Shown: positions 43,737 through 53,591, counted from the first letter of the stretch. The stretch: DNA of 64,000 nt from Bacteroides sp. (GCF_028690125.1 NZ_JAQVBV010000005.1:1-64000), one strand, 5' to 3'. Program-made: numbers and translations. Notes: generated by a model from the sequence alone, not told the origin.

Positions 43737-46457
43737 CTAATCTTCCAAAGCTGCCTGTGCCGCTGCCAACCGTGCAATAGGTACACGGAATGGAGAACAG
43801 CTAACATAGTTAAGACCTACTCTGTGACAGAATTTCACAGAAGAAGGTTCACCACCATGTTCACCACAAATACCACATTTCAAATCCGGACGGATAGCAC
43901 GACCTTTTTCAGTAGCCATACGTACCAACTGCCCTACACCATTTTGGTCGAGAACTTGGAATGGATCTACTTTCAAAATTTTCTTTTCCAGATAAACCGG
44001 AAGGAAAGAAGCTATATCATCACGAGAATAACCGAAGGTCATCTGTGTCAAGTCATTAGTACCAAATGAGAAGAATTCAGCAGAAGATGCAATACGATCA
44101 GCTGTCAAGGCTGCACGCGGGATCTCAATCATTGTACCAATCTTAAAGTCAATACTATCTCCCATTTCTTCAAACAATTTTTCAGCTTCTGAACGAATCA
44201 CTTTTTCCTGCTCCTGGAATTCATAAACGATACCTGTTAATGGAACCATTATTTCAGGATGAGTTTCAACTCCTTCTTTCTTCAACTGCAAAGCAGCACC
44301 TAAGATAGCACGTGTCTGCATCTGAGTAATTTCCGGATAGGTATTTCCCAAACGACAACCACGGTGTCCCAACATCGGATTATGTTCACACAATGATTCT
44401 ACACGTTGCTGTATATATTGCAGACTTACGCCCATTGTATCTGCCATTTCCTGCTGACCTTTCAAATCATGAGGAACAAATTCATGCAAAGGAGGATCGA
44501 GCAGACGTACAGTCACGGGGCAACCAGCCATAGCTTTAAAAATACCCTTAAAGTCAGCTTGCTGATAAGGAAGGATTTTAGCCAATGCTTTCCGACGTCC
44601 TTCTGCATTTTCAGACAAGATCATTTCACGCATAGCTTTGATCTTTTCACCTTCAAAGAACATATGCTCTGTACGACAAAGACCAATACCTACTGCACCA
44701 AAATTACGTGCAACCTCTGCATCGTGAGGAGTATCCGCATTTGTACGAACTTGCAGACGGGTGTATTTATCTGCTAATTTCATTAAATCAGCAAAGTCAC
44801 CGGAAAGTTCAGCAGCTTTTGTTTCTACTTTACCTTGATACACTACACCTGTACTACCATTCAAAGAAATATAGTCACCTTCTTTTAAAAGAACACCATC
44901 AATTTCTACTGTACGACCTTTATAATCAATATTCAATGCGCCTGCACCCGATACACAACATTTACCCATACCACGAGCTACTACGGCAGCGTGAGATGTC
45001 ATACCACCACGAGCAGTAAGAATACCTTCAGCTACAGCCATACCGGCCAAATCTTCCGGAGATGTCTCAATACGAACCATCACAACTCGTTTACCGGCAG
45101 CATACCACTCAGCAGCATCGTCAGCAAAAAATACGATTTGTCCGGTTGCAGCACCCGGAGAAGCAGGAAGACCACGAGTCAGAATTTTAGCTTTCTTCAA
45201 CGCATTTTTATCAAATACCGGATGAAGCAATTCATCCAATTTATTCGGTTCGCAACGCATCAAAGCAGTCTTCTCATCGATCATACCTTGACGAAGCAAG
45301 TCCATAGCAATTTTCACCATAGCAGCTCCCGTACGTTTACCGTTACGAGTCTGGAGGAACCAGAGCTTCCCTTCTTGTACGGTAAACTCCATATCCTGCA
45401 TATCCCTGTAGTGATTTTCCAATTTTGTCTGAAGAGTGTCCAATTCTTTGAAGATTTCCGGCATAGCCTCTTCCATAGAAGGATACTTAGTAGCACGATC
45501 TTCTTCGCTGACACCAGCCAATTTAGCCCAACGTTGAGAGCCGATCTTTGTAATCTGTTGCGGAGTACGGATACCGGCAACTACGTCTTCACCTTGTGCA
45601 TTAATCAGGTATTCACCATTGAATAAATCTTCACCTGTAGCAGCATCACGAGAAAAACAAACACCTGTAGCCGAGGTCTCACCCATATTACCAAACACCA
45701 TAGCTTGTACACTAACGGCAGTTCCCCATTCATCAGGAATTCCTTCCATTTTACGATAAAGAATAGCACGATCGTTCATCCATGAATTGAATACAGCGCA
45801 AATAGCCCCCCAAAGTTGCTCATATGCACCAGTCGGGAAATCCTTTCCGGTCTGCTCCTTAACGGCAGCCTTAAAACGTTTTACCAACTCTTTCAGGTCT
45901 TCCACTTCCAGTTGATTATCAAGCTTCACACCTTTCTTATGTTTCACATCTTCAATGATAGCTTCAAATGGATCCGCATCTTCCTTATTAATCGGTTTCA
46001 TTCCCAATACAACGTCACCATACATTTGAACAAAACGACGATAAGAATCCCAAGCAAAACGAGCATTACCAGTCTTACGTGTCAAGCCTTCCACAACTTC
46101 GTCATTCAGACCCAGATTCAGGATAGTATCCATCATGCCCGGCATAGAAGCACGCGCACCGGAACGTACGGAAACCAATAAAGGATTTTCTATGTTACCA
46201 AACTTTGATTTCATCAATGTCTCTATATTGGCGATTGCTTTTTCCACTTCAGCTTTCAGAAGAGATACAACTTTATCCTTTCCTAATTCATAATATTCTA
46301 TACAAACCTCTGTAGTAATTGTAAATCCCGGAGGTACGGGAACACCGATTAGATTCATTTCGGCAAGATTGGCGCCTTTTCCACCTAATAGATTTTTCAT
46401 GTCAGCCTTTCCTTCTGCCTGGCCATTACCAAAGGTATAAACTCTTTTTTTATCCAT
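43737..46457 (-). CDS. ppdK: Pyruvate, phosphate dikinase, 906 aa
   Basis: Interconverts pyruvate + ATP + phosphate and PEP + AMP + pyrophosphate, in glycolysis/gluconeogenesis. The N-terminal nucleotide-binding domain starts GGKGANLAEMNLIGVPVPPG. The central swivelling domain has the phosphohistidine His489 in GGMTSHAAVVARG. The C-terminal PEP-binding barrel ends with CGICGEHGGEPSSVKF. Full length and intact. It is a single-gene unit with its own -7 box (46498-46505) and terminator. The prophage lies just after its 3' end and does not disrupt it. Confidence 0.97.
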   Translation of the reverse strand: MDKKRVYTFGNGQAEGKADMKNLLGGKGANLAEMNLIGVPVPPGFTITTEVCIEYYELGKDKVVSLLKAEVEKAIANIETLMKSKFGNIENPLLVSVRSGARASMPGMMDTILNLGLNDEVVEGLTRKTGNARFAWDSYRRFVQMYGDVVLGMKPINKEDADPFEAIIEDVKHKKGVKLDNQLEVEDLKELVKRFKAAVKEQTGKDFPTGAYEQLWGAICAVFNSWMNDRAILYRKMEGIPDEWGTAVSVQAMVFGNMGETSATGVCFSRDAATGEDLFNGEYLINAQGEDVVAGIRTPQQITKIGSQRWAKLAGVSEEDRATKYPSMEEAMPEIFKELDTLQTKLENHYRDMQDMEFTVQEGKLWFLQTRNGKRTGAAMVKIAMDLLRQGMIDEKTALMRCEPNKLDELLHPVFDKNALKKAKILTRGLPASPGAATGQIVFFADDAAEWYAAGKRVVMVRIETSPEDLAGMAVAEGILTARGGMTSHAAVVARGMGKCCVSGAGALNIDYKGRTVEIDGVLLKEGDYISLNGSTGVVYQGKVETKAAELSGDFADLMKLADKYTRLQVRTNADTPHDAEVARNFGAVGIGLCRTEHMFFEGEKIKAMREMILSENAEGRRKALAKILPYQQADFKGIFKAMAGCPVTVRLLDPPLHEFVPHDLKGQQEMADTMGVSLQYIQQRVESLCEHNPMLGHRGCRLGNTYPEITQMQTRAILGAALQLKKEGVETHPEIMVPLTGIVYEFQEQEKVIRSEAEKLFEEMGDSIDFKIGTMIEIPRAALTADRIASSAEFFSFGTNDLTQMTFGYSRDDIASFLPVYLEKKILKVDPFQVLDQNGVGQLVRMATEKGRAIRPDLKCGICGEHGGEPSSVKFCHRVGLNYVSCSPFRVPIARLAAAQAALED

Positions 46458-46497
46458 AATATTGTGATTAAAGTTACATTATGACTTTTTCTGTTCG

Positions 46498-46505
46498 CAA
46501 ATCTA
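46498..46505 (-). promoter_or_regulatory. -7 box of ppdK
   Basis: The coding strand reads TAGATTTG, matching TAnnTTTG, 41 bases before the ppdK start. Confidence 0.55.
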
Positions 46506-46621
46506 AGTATATTTCGCAAACCAGAAAACTTTTTAAGAAAAAACTTTCTATCAAAATATAATTTCGACATTACAATCTGGAATATTTTCACTGACACGAA
46601 AATTTTTCCAAAAAAAATACC

Positions 46622-46629
46622 TACTTTTG
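46622..46629 (+). promoter_or_regulatory. -7 box of the rRNA-modification genes
   Basis: TACTTTTG matches TAnnTTTG, 28 bases before the GTG start at 46657. Confidence 0.55.
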
Positions 46630-46656
46630 CATCATAATTATTAGATTGGTGTAAAA

Positions 46657-48075
46657 GTGGCAAGAAAGAAAAAAGAGCTTCCCCTGTTGGAGAAGATAAC
46701 AATCATGGATGTGGCTGCCGAAGGAAAAGCCATTGCAAAAGTAAATGACCTGGTTATTTTTGTTCCTTATGTAGTACCGGGCGATGTTGTAGACCTGCAA
46801 ATCAAGCGTAAAAAGAATAAATATGCCGAAGCTGAAGCTGTGAAGATTCATGAGTTTTCGCCCAACCGTGCCGTTCCTTTCTGCCAACACTATGGCATAT
46901 GTGGTGGCTGTAAATGGCAAGTACTCCCCTATTCGGAACAAATCAAGTTTAAGCAAAAACAGGTAGAAGATAATCTGAAACGTATAGGTAAAATCGAATT
47001 ACCAGAGATTTCTCCCATATTAGGTTCCGAAAAAACAGAGTTCTATCGGAATAAACTTGAGTTCACTTTTTCCAACAAACGCTGGCTGACAGCCGAAGAG
47101 ATTCGTCAGGATGTGAAGTATGACCAAATGAATGCAGTTGGTTTCCACATCCCGGGAGCTTTTGACAAGGTATTGGCTATAGAGAAATGCTGGTTACAGG
47201 ATGACATTTCAAACCGAATCCGTAATGCGATACGCGATTATGCTTATGAACACGATTATTCATTCATCAATCTACGTTCACAAGAAGGTATGCTACGGAA
47301 TATGATTGTCCGCACTTCTTCAACAGGTGAACTGATGGTGATTGTTATCTGCAAAATTACGGAAGAGCACGAAATGGAGTTATTTAAGCAGCTATTGCAA
47401 TTTGTTGCCGACTCATTCTCTGAAATAACCTCGCTTCTATACATTATTAATAATAAGTGCAACGATACGATCAATGATCTCGATGTACACTTATTCAAAG
47501 GAAAAGATCATATCTTTGAAGAGATGGAAGGCTTGCGTTTTAAAGTCGGTCCGAAATCTTTCTATCAGACTAATTCCGAACAAGCCTATAATTTATATAA
47601 AGTAGCCCGGAATTTTGCCGGATTAACAGGAAATGAATTAGTGTACGACTTATATACCGGAACCGGAACAATTGCAAATTTTGTATCTCGCCAAGCGCGT
47701 CAGGTTATCGGCATTGAGTATGTACCCGAAGCAATTGAGGATGCTAAAGTAAATGCTGAGATTAATAATATTAAGAATGCTTTATTCTACGCCGGAGATA
47801 TGAAAGATATGCTAACGCAGGATTTTATCAATCAACATGGACGTCCTGATGTGATTATCACTGACCCACCGCGTGCTGGTATGCACCAAGATGTAATTGA
47901 TGTCATCTTGTTTGCGGAACCGAAGCGAATAGTATATGTGAGCTGTAATCCCGCTACCCAGGCACGTGATCTGCAATTACTTGATAGTAAATATAACGTA
48001 AAAGCGGTACAACCGGTAGATATGTTCCCCCATACTCACCATGTAGAAAACGTAGTATTGCTGGAACTTCGATAA
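46657..48075 (+). CDS. rlmD: 23S rRNA (uracil-C5)-methyltransferase, RlmD/RumA-like, 472 aa
   Basis: Methylates C5 of a uracil in 23S rRNA using S-adenosylmethionine. An N-terminal TRAM domain (about 8-65) is followed by the Fe-S cysteines CGICGGCKW. The SAM-binding segment is VYDLYTGTGTIANFV, then DPPRAGMHQDV and the catalytic Cys in YVSCNPATQARDL. The gene starts with GTG at 46657 (MARKKKELP), which fits the promoter spacing. A pseudouridine synthase gene follows 32 bases later, so two RNA-modifying enzymes share the unit. Which uracil is modified is not settled from sequence; other RlmC/TrmA-like targets are possible. Confidence 0.9.
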   Translation: MARKKKELPLLEKITIMDVAAEGKAIAKVNDLVIFVPYVVPGDVVDLQIKRKKNKYAEAEAVKIHEFSPNRAVPFCQHYGICGGCKWQVLPYSEQIKFKQKQVEDNLKRIGKIELPEISPILGSEKTEFYRNKLEFTFSNKRWLTAEEIRQDVKYDQMNAVGFHIPGAFDKVLAIEKCWLQDDISNRIRNAIRDYAYEHDYSFINLRSQEGMLRNMIVRTSSTGELMVIVICKITEEHEMELFKQLLQFVADSFSEITSLLYIINNKCNDTINDLDVHLFKGKDHIFEEMEGLRFKVGPKSFYQTNSEQAYNLYKVARNFAGLTGNELVYDLYTGTGTIANFVSRQARQVIGIEYVPEAIEDAKVNAEINNIKNALFYAGDMKDMLTQDFINQHGRPDVIITDPPRAGMHQDVIDVILFAEPKRIVYVSCNPATQARDLQLLDSKYNVKAVQPVDMFPHTHHVENVVLLELR

Positions 48076-48107
48076 TTCATTGAATCGTTCTTAAAATAAA
48101 AACAGAA

Positions 48108-49028
48108 ATGGAAAAAAAACCGAGAAGAACTCTAGCTGAAAAAGCCCGTGCTCAATATACAAACTATACTGTCAAAGAGCCAATGGAACTTATGGAGTTT
48201 CTGGCTGCCAAAATGCCCGATGCGAGCCGTACAAAGCTGAAATCCCTTCTAAGTAAACGAGTTGTATTTGTGGATAATGTAATTACTACACAATTCAACT
48301 TTTCTTTGCAACCAGGAATGAAAATACAAATCAGCAAAGAAAAAGGCAAGAAAGAATTCAATAATAAATTACTGAAAATTGTATATGAAGATACGTATAT
48401 TATTGTAGTTGAAAAAATGCAGGGATTACTTTCTGTAAATACTGACCGCCAGAAAGAACGGACTGCCTATACAATTCTAAACGAATATGTACAACGCTCG
48501 GGACGCCAATTCCGAGTATTTATCGTCCATCGTCTCGATAGAGATACTTCCGGACTAATGATGTTTGCAAAGGATGAAAAGACACAACGGACATTACGCG
48601 ATAATTGGCACGATATTGTAACAGATCGCAGATATGTTGCAGTAGTAGAAGGCGAGATGGAAAAAAACTATGACACGGTAGTTTCCTGGCTAACAGATAA
48701 AACAATTTATGTAAGTTCCAGTCAATATGATGACGGAGGTTCCAAATCCATCACTCACTACAGGACGATTAAACGTGCTAATGGATATTCTTTATTAGAA
48801 CTTGATTTGGAGACTGGACGCAAAAACCAAATTCGCGTACATATGCAAGATTTAGGTCATCCCATTATTGGCGATGGAAGATATGGAGGCGAAAATTCTC
48901 TCAATCCGATAGGAAGACTGGCTCTCCACGCTTTTAAACTGTCCTTCTATCATCCGGTTACAGGGGATTTAATGGAGTTTGAGACTCCATATCCGGCAGA
49001 CTTTAAGAAATTGTTTCTAAAGAAATAA
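48108..49028 (+). CDS. RluA-family RNA pseudouridine synthase, 306 aa
   Basis: Converts uridine to pseudouridine in rRNA or tRNA. An S4-like RNA-binding domain is at about 25-90 (TKLKSLLSKRVVFVDNVI). The catalytic Asp is in HRLDRDTSGLMMFAK, and the family motif GRKNQIRVHMQDLGHPIIGD follows. The length suits RluD-type enzymes. It is co-transcribed with the methyltransferase upstream and closed by the terminator at 49052-49103. Confidence 0.92.
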   Translation: MEKKPRRTLAEKARAQYTNYTVKEPMELMEFLAAKMPDASRTKLKSLLSKRVVFVDNVITTQFNFSLQPGMKIQISKEKGKKEFNNKLLKIVYEDTYIIVVEKMQGLLSVNTDRQKERTAYTILNEYVQRSGRQFRVFIVHRLDRDTSGLMMFAKDEKTQRTLRDNWHDIVTDRRYVAVVEGEMEKNYDTVVSWLTDKTIYVSSSQYDDGGSKSITHYRTIKRANGYSLLELDLETGRKNQIRVHMQDLGHPIIGDGRYGGENSLNPIGRLALHAFKLSFYHPVTGDLMEFETPYPADFKKLFLKK

Positions 49029-49051
49029 CTTTAAAATAAAAAGAGAGCTAT

Positions 49052-49103
49052 AAAAAACTATCCGCTGAATAATGTTTATCATATATACAACGGATAGTTT
49101 TTT
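49052..49103. terminator. Bidirectional terminator
   Basis: AAAAAACTATCCG (49052-49064) pairs with CGGATAGTTTTTT (49091-49103). It lies between the convergent pseudouridine synthase and lipoprotein genes. Confidence 0.88.
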
Positions 49104-49123
49104 GATCAACAAAAATATTTATA

Positions 49124-49525
49124 TTAATCAACCATTTCCAAAGTAACTATTCCTTGATCTATGTTACCGGAATACAATCGACCTGTAAGATATCTGCCAT
49201 CTACATACACAGCTTCTAAAACCAACAAAGGATATCTATTCCCATAATCCAGATATAAGTCTCCATGATCAATCCACCAACGCACATCTAAAACAGCAGC
49301 CCTATCTCCCCAATCATAGTAGAATTGTTCATCCACTCCAAAACCATTACTTTTAAAGGTTATACCACTTTCTACAGGTTCACCATTCACGTAAAATCCT
49401 AAATCACCAATCCATGTACGGCCTACAATACGATCAAATATCGTTTCATCATCCTCACATGAAGTAAAGCTGACAAGCAACGTCAGCATCATTAACACAC
49501 CTGCATATTTCTTCAATGTTTTCAT
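49124..49525 (-). CDS. Small surface-type lipoprotein, 133 aa
   Basis: Signal peptide with a lipobox, LTLLVSFTSC (Cys23), followed directly by EDDE. An acidic stretch after the Cys is the lipoprotein export signal of Bacteroidetes, so the protein is probably on the cell surface. The mature part is small, aromatic and beta-rich (GRTWIGDLGFYVNGEPVESG, RWWIDHGDLYLDYG), resembling single-domain lipocalin-like or META-like proteins. Function unknown. Its own -7 box is at 49556-49563. Confidence 0.8.
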   Translation of the reverse strand: MKTLKKYAGVLMMLTLLVSFTSCEDDETIFDRIVGRTWIGDLGFYVNGEPVESGITFKSNGFGVDEQFYYDWGDRAAVLDVRWWIDHGDLYLDYGNRYPLLVLEAVYVDGRYLTGRLYSGNIDQGIVTLEMVD

Positions 49526-49555
49526 ATTATTCTAGTTTATTGCATTTACACATTA

Positions 49556-49563
49556 CAAAAGTA
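49556..49563 (-). promoter_or_regulatory. -7 box of the lipoprotein gene
   Basis: The coding strand reads TACTTTTG, 31 bases before the start codon. Confidence 0.5.
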
Positions 49564-49605
49564 GCATTTTTATTTTACGATACATGGCAAGCCACAAGTT
49601 TTTTG

Positions 49606-49613
49606 TACCTTTG
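49606..49613 (+). promoter_or_regulatory. -7 box of the radical SAM gene
   Basis: TACCTTTG, followed by CATCATAA as a likely transcription start, 24 bases before the ATG. Confidence 0.55.
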
Positions 49614-49636
49614 CATCATAATATTAAAACTCTCTC

Positions 49637-51274
49637 ATGAAACTTCTTTGGCTTGATTTGAATAGTTCATACGCCCACTCATCATTAGCACTGCCTGCAT
49701 TACATGCCCAGATAGCAAATGACACCGCTATTGAATGGTGTATCGTATCAGCAACTATCAACGAAAATATTGGCAATATCGTGCAACAGATTTATTATCA
49801 TCAACCCGATATTATAGCTGCTACCAATTGGTTATTCAACCACGAGCAATTGCTTCACATCGTTTCACGCGCAAAGTCTCTGCTTCCAAATAGTTCCGTT
49901 ATTCTTGGCGGTCCGGAATTTCTAGGTGAAAACGAAGACTTTTTAAGAAAGAACAAATTTATTAACGGAGTGTTTCGTGGAGAAGGCGAAGAAGTATTCC
50001 CTATTTGGTTAAAAGTCTGGAATCATCCGAAAAAAGAGTGGAGCCAAATACCGGGTCTTTGTTATCTGGATGAATCTGAGAAGTATCAGGATAATGGAAT
50101 TGTCCGTGTCATCAACTTCTCTCAACTTGTTCCCCCCGAAAAAAGTTGTTTCTTTAATTGGAGCAAACCATTTGTACAGTTAGAGACAACAAGAGGCTGT
50201 TTCAATACCTGTGCGTTCTGTGTTAGCGGAGGGGAAAAACCAGTACGAACAATCCCTATCGAAGCTATTCGTGAACGTTTAAATGTTATTCATCAACATG
50301 GTATAAAGAATGTTCGGGTATTAGACCGTACGTTTAATTATAACAGTAAACGAGCAAAGGCTTTATTGGATTTATTCCGTGGATATCCGGACATTTGTTT
50401 CCACCTTGAAATCCATCCTGCTCTTCTCTCGGAAGAATTAAAACAGGAACTAACCACTTTGCCCAAAGGCTTATTACACCTGGAAGCTGGAATACAAAGT
50501 CTTAGAAAGCCTGTACTCGAGCAAAGCCGACGAATAGGTAAACTTGGAGATGCATTAGCAGGACTCAAATACCTTTGTTCTTTAGAAAATATGGAGACTC
50601 ATGCTGACTTGATTGCAGGCCTCCCACTCTACCACCTTTCTGAAATTTTCGAGGATGTACACACCTTAGTAGATTATGGTGCAGGAGAAATACAATTGGA
50701 ATCCCTTAAATTACTACCTGGAACGGAAATGAGAAGAAGAGCCGAAGAACTAGGCATTCAATATTCCCCTCTCCCTCCTTATGAAGTATTACAAACCCGG
50801 GAAATTTCTGTAGAGGAGTTACAAACAGCACATTATCTGTCCCGATTACTAGACGGATTCTACAATACTTCTACATGGAGAGGAATTACCCGTACATTAA
50901 TTTTGGAAAATCCACAATTCCTCCATGATTTACTTCATCATCTCGTAGAAACTGATGTAATAGATAATCCGTTAAGTTTAGAAAAAAGAGGACTGATTCT
51001 TTATAACTTCTGTAAATATCATTATCCGGATTTTCTGACTCAGGTTACAGTTGCCTGGATAGAAGCAGGTATGTCTCTTAAAAAAATTCCTGCAGAAAAA
51101 GTTAGAACAAAAAGACAAACACCTCCAGAGGATTGGCAAGTGCTATATGGCTCTTATCAGGAAAATCTCAGATTATGCTTTTTACCAGTTGATGAAGAAG
51201 GACACGGTTACTGGTTCGGTTTTGAATCGGAAGTTCAAAAAATAGAACCAGTGTTTAAAGCATCAACATTGTAA
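49637..51274 (+). CDS. B12-binding radical SAM protein (DUF4080 type), 545 aa
   Basis: An N-terminal cobalamin-binding Rossmann domain (about 1-140; VILGGPEFLGENEDFLRKN) is followed by a radical SAM barrel with the [4Fe-4S] cysteines C188, C192 and C195 in CFNTCAFC. The C-terminal DUF4080-like region (about 380-535) completes the protein. The family is widespread in gut anaerobes and its substrate is unknown; a methylase or tRNA/lipid-modifying role is only a guess. Single-gene unit with its own promoter. Confidence 0.85.
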   Translation: MKLLWLDLNSSYAHSSLALPALHAQIANDTAIEWCIVSATINENIGNIVQQIYYHQPDIIAATNWLFNHEQLLHIVSRAKSLLPNSSVILGGPEFLGENEDFLRKNKFINGVFRGEGEEVFPIWLKVWNHPKKEWSQIPGLCYLDESEKYQDNGIVRVINFSQLVPPEKSCFFNWSKPFVQLETTRGCFNTCAFCVSGGEKPVRTIPIEAIRERLNVIHQHGIKNVRVLDRTFNYNSKRAKALLDLFRGYPDICFHLEIHPALLSEELKQELTTLPKGLLHLEAGIQSLRKPVLEQSRRIGKLGDALAGLKYLCSLENMETHADLIAGLPLYHLSEIFEDVHTLVDYGAGEIQLESLKLLPGTEMRRRAEELGIQYSPLPPYEVLQTREISVEELQTAHYLSRLLDGFYNTSTWRGITRTLILENPQFLHDLLHHLVETDVIDNPLSLEKRGLILYNFCKYHYPDFLTQVTVAWIEAGMSLKKIPAEKVRTKRQTPPEDWQVLYGSYQENLRLCFLPVDEEGHGYWFGFESEVQKIEPVFKASTL

Positions 51275-51422
51275 GATTACTTTTTAAAAAGATTATCCTA
51301 ATACCTATTATGAACATATTAGACAAAGATTGTTACAACTTGTAAAACAGCAAGCATTTTCAAACAATATAAAGCAACATTCATACATTTTCCACGTCTA
51401 TACAATAAACCTAACTAAATGT

Positions 51423-52046
51423 ATGAACCTTAGAAAATGTAAATTTATTATTTTATGTTTGTTACTCCCTGCATTTATTACCGCACAGGAATGGAGCCTA
51501 ACGGATTCTTTGAAGCTAAAAAAACTTCTAGAATCTGATAAGGAAATTATAATTAACAAAAATAGAATTGAAATGCTAGAGCGCGAGTTTCATCAATCAA
51601 GATCATATTTTGAGTTTGATACTACATTGCCAACACTTAAACCATCTTCAAGTAATCTCTTTCGGTTTTCAACTAACATAAAAACAGATTTTCATCTCTC
51701 TAATTCGACCTTTTTACCCACATATTCATGGCAAAAACTTAACAAAAATCTTTATTTCGAAAGTAAAAGTAACTTCTCCAAAACATCCAATTACTTCCAT
51801 ATTCAAACCATTATGAAATATCACTTATCCCCAAAGTGGACTCTGAACATATATGGTATGCAGTATCTAAATAATCAAAGATATCGAGGATTCCCTTCTG
51901 AAGTCATACCGACAGAATTTGGTAGCAATATTTCTTTTAAATTAAACAAGCATTGGAAGATAAAAACAGGAATTCAATATCAACATAATATGATATTAAA
52001 AAAATGGGAATGGATTCCTCAATGCAATATTACATATAGTTGGTGA
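51423..52046 (+). CDS. Small exported protein (DUF4858-like), 207 aa
   Basis: The start chosen at 51423 (MNLRKCKFIILCLLL) gives a clean signal peptide ending near ITAQ. An upstream in-frame ATG at 51330 would place 31 polar residues before it. The mature part has alternating polar/aromatic strands (WTLNIYGMQYLNNQRYRGFP, WKIKTGIQYQHNMILKKWEW) ending in TYSW, as in small outer-membrane or periplasmic beta proteins. The resemblance to DUF4858 is from memory. Function unknown. Confidence 0.7.
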   Translation: MNLRKCKFIILCLLLPAFITAQEWSLTDSLKLKKLLESDKEIIINKNRIEMLEREFHQSRSYFEFDTTLPTLKPSSSNLFRFSTNIKTDFHLSNSTFLPTYSWQKLNKNLYFESKSNFSKTSNYFHIQTIMKYHLSPKWTLNIYGMQYLNNQRYRGFPSEVIPTEFGSNISFKLNKHWKIKTGIQYQHNMILKKWEWIPQCNITYSW

Positions 52047-52793
52047 AACACACAATTACAAAAATGAAAAAGTATATCTTACATTTGTTTTTCGACCTTT
52101 CCTTTATAACCACATCAGTTAATTACGCCCACAGGAACTGCTGACAGTATCTCAACAATCAGACATAAAAGTAAGAGTTTTAATAAAATTTAAAAAAAGA
52201 ATACATATTTCTCCTATTCAAATTTCACACCGATATAAAACTGTTTTGATAAAAAGATATATGTCAGTATTAAATACTTGAAAAAATTCATTTATATTAT
52301 AGAATATTTCTGTAACTTTGAATTCAAATTACAACTGAAAGTGCAATTAGTAATTTCTCCACTATAGGAAACCTCGTAGATTCAATATGGGAAAAATATA
52401 CTTTAACGACCTCAAATGTATATTCTTCACCCCAAAATAGTAGGACGTTTTTTAATTCTAAAAATGATGTATTCAATTTTATTCATCATTTTTGTAAGGG
52501 AAAACTAATTACACTTAATTCCAGTTATTATATTGCAGAAATCCAGTATACAGATTTGGGAAAGGCTTTGTATGAAAAATATGGTATAAACATTGACGAA
52601 TACACCTTGAAGTGCCATGCAACAGTCGGTAAGCTTGTTGATTATATTTGGAATGAAAACACAATACAAACATAATCTTAGTTAAAACTATTTATTCCAT
52701 AAATAACTCTGCAGATGTCTATTTTAACTTTCAAGAAAGTAAATTTTATTTCTCAATTCCCAATTAAAATACAAAATTGCAATATATCAACAA
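52047..52793. other. Degenerate intergenic locus
   Basis: No intact gene is seen. At 52064 a short frame encodes MKKYILHLFFDLSFITTSVN and stops after 26 codons; it looks like a broken signal peptide. The ATG-less frame at 52322-52675 is listed separately. The remainder is AT-rich and broken by stops. Confidence 0.6.
52322..52675 (+). pseudogene. ATG-less open frame of 117 codons, probable gene remnant
   Basis: The frame begins after TGA at 52319-52321 and ends TAA at 52673-52675 with no ATG inside. The translation is not random: LVDSIWEKY (early) and KLVDYIWNE (late) form a repeat, and LYEKYGINIDEYTLK followed by ATVGKLVDYIW recalls the C-terminal half of acyl carrier proteins. The usual Asp-Ser-Leu attachment site is not seen. 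It is either a decayed gene or a gene using a rare start. Confidence 0.4.
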
Positions 52794-53393
52794 CTATTTC
52801 ACCAACAAATAAATGACTGTCCGTCCTGCCCCATACCGACTCAACCACCCATCTGCCACAAACTGATTCAAATCATCCACTGCCTTATTTTTCAGTGTAT
52901 GAGTAATATGACAATAATCAGTCCGAGTTATACATGGATGAGTTGCCAGAAAACCTCTTAATATATCTTCTTTCTGTTTCAAAGTTATTTCTTTAGAAAC
53001 AACTACAGGCTTTTCTACACGTTCCAAAGGAATTGAACGCATACTTTTCCGCAAACTAGTACTCATTCGAAGATTTACATTCTTAAAATGAACAGAACCG
53101 GAACGGATTTCTTTTTTCTCTTTCACCGGACGACTCGTGACGGTAGCCGATAAATATCCTAACTCGCCTAATTGTACAATATAACCATCACGCAGAAATT
53201 CAATGGCTGCATCTGTAATACAAGTCATTATAGCATCAGCTTGCCCACGACTGAATCCACCGGAAGTTTTTTCTATATATTTATATAGTTTTTCTTTACT
53301 AATCGTTCCCTCAGGAACAATTCTTGCTCGATATTTTTCTTCTTTCTCTTTGTTATCAATACCATGCACCTTATATATATCATATTTTGCCAT
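52794..53393 (-). CDS. HU-like DNA-binding protein, 199 aa
   Basis: Residues about 25-125 form an HU/IHF-like fold of the Bacteroidetes type (GTISKEKLYKYIEKTSGGFS, RDGYIVQLGELGYLSATVTS, VHFKNVNLRMSTSLR). A C-terminal winged-helix-like part follows (LRGFLATHPCITRTDYCHIT). Such proteins bind DNA as architectural or nucleoid factors. The upstream region shared with map holds a striking 27-bp-arm inverted repeat, which could be an operator for this protein. Confidence 0.85.
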   Translation of the reverse strand: MAKYDIYKVHGIDNKEKEEKYRARIVPEGTISKEKLYKYIEKTSGGFSRGQADAIMTCITDAAIEFLRDGYIVQLGELGYLSATVTSRPVKEKKEIRSGSVHFKNVNLRMSTSLRKSMRSIPLERVEKPVVVSKEITLKQKEDILRGFLATHPCITRTDYCHITHTLKNKAVDDLNQFVADGWLSRYGAGRTVIYLLVK

Positions 53394-53453
53394 ATCTCAC
53401 CTTTATTTAATAATTATTACAAAAAGTATTCGTACCCACACGTGAATCTTTTC

Positions 53454-53515
53454 GTTTTCACATATGAATTCTTTCGTCTTCACATGTAAAGACGAAAGGA
53501 TTCATATGTGAAAAC
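53454..53515. repeat. Long hairpin with 27-bp arms, one mismatch
   Basis: Left arm 53454-53480 and right arm 53489-53515 around an 8-base loop. Each arm contains CACATATGAATTCTTTCG or its complement with one change. A further related half, CACGTGAATCTTTTCG, lies just left of it (from about 53439). It sits between the divergent HU-like gene and map, where no gene ends, so it is unlikely to be a plain terminator. Confidence 0.85.
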
Positions 53516-53583
53516 CATTTAATTTTGGTGTAAAAGTAAGAAAGTTTTAGAATAGAAGAAAGTATATCTTTCATTTTATTCTC

Positions 53584-53591
53584 TACCTTTG
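53584..53591 (+). promoter_or_regulatory. -7 box of map-rmuC
   Basis: TACCTTTG, 31 bases before the map start codon. Confidence 0.6.

Noticed and set aside
53454..53515. Invertible promoter switch
   Set aside because: The arms are separated by only 8 bases and no promoter lies between them; no invertase gene is nearby.
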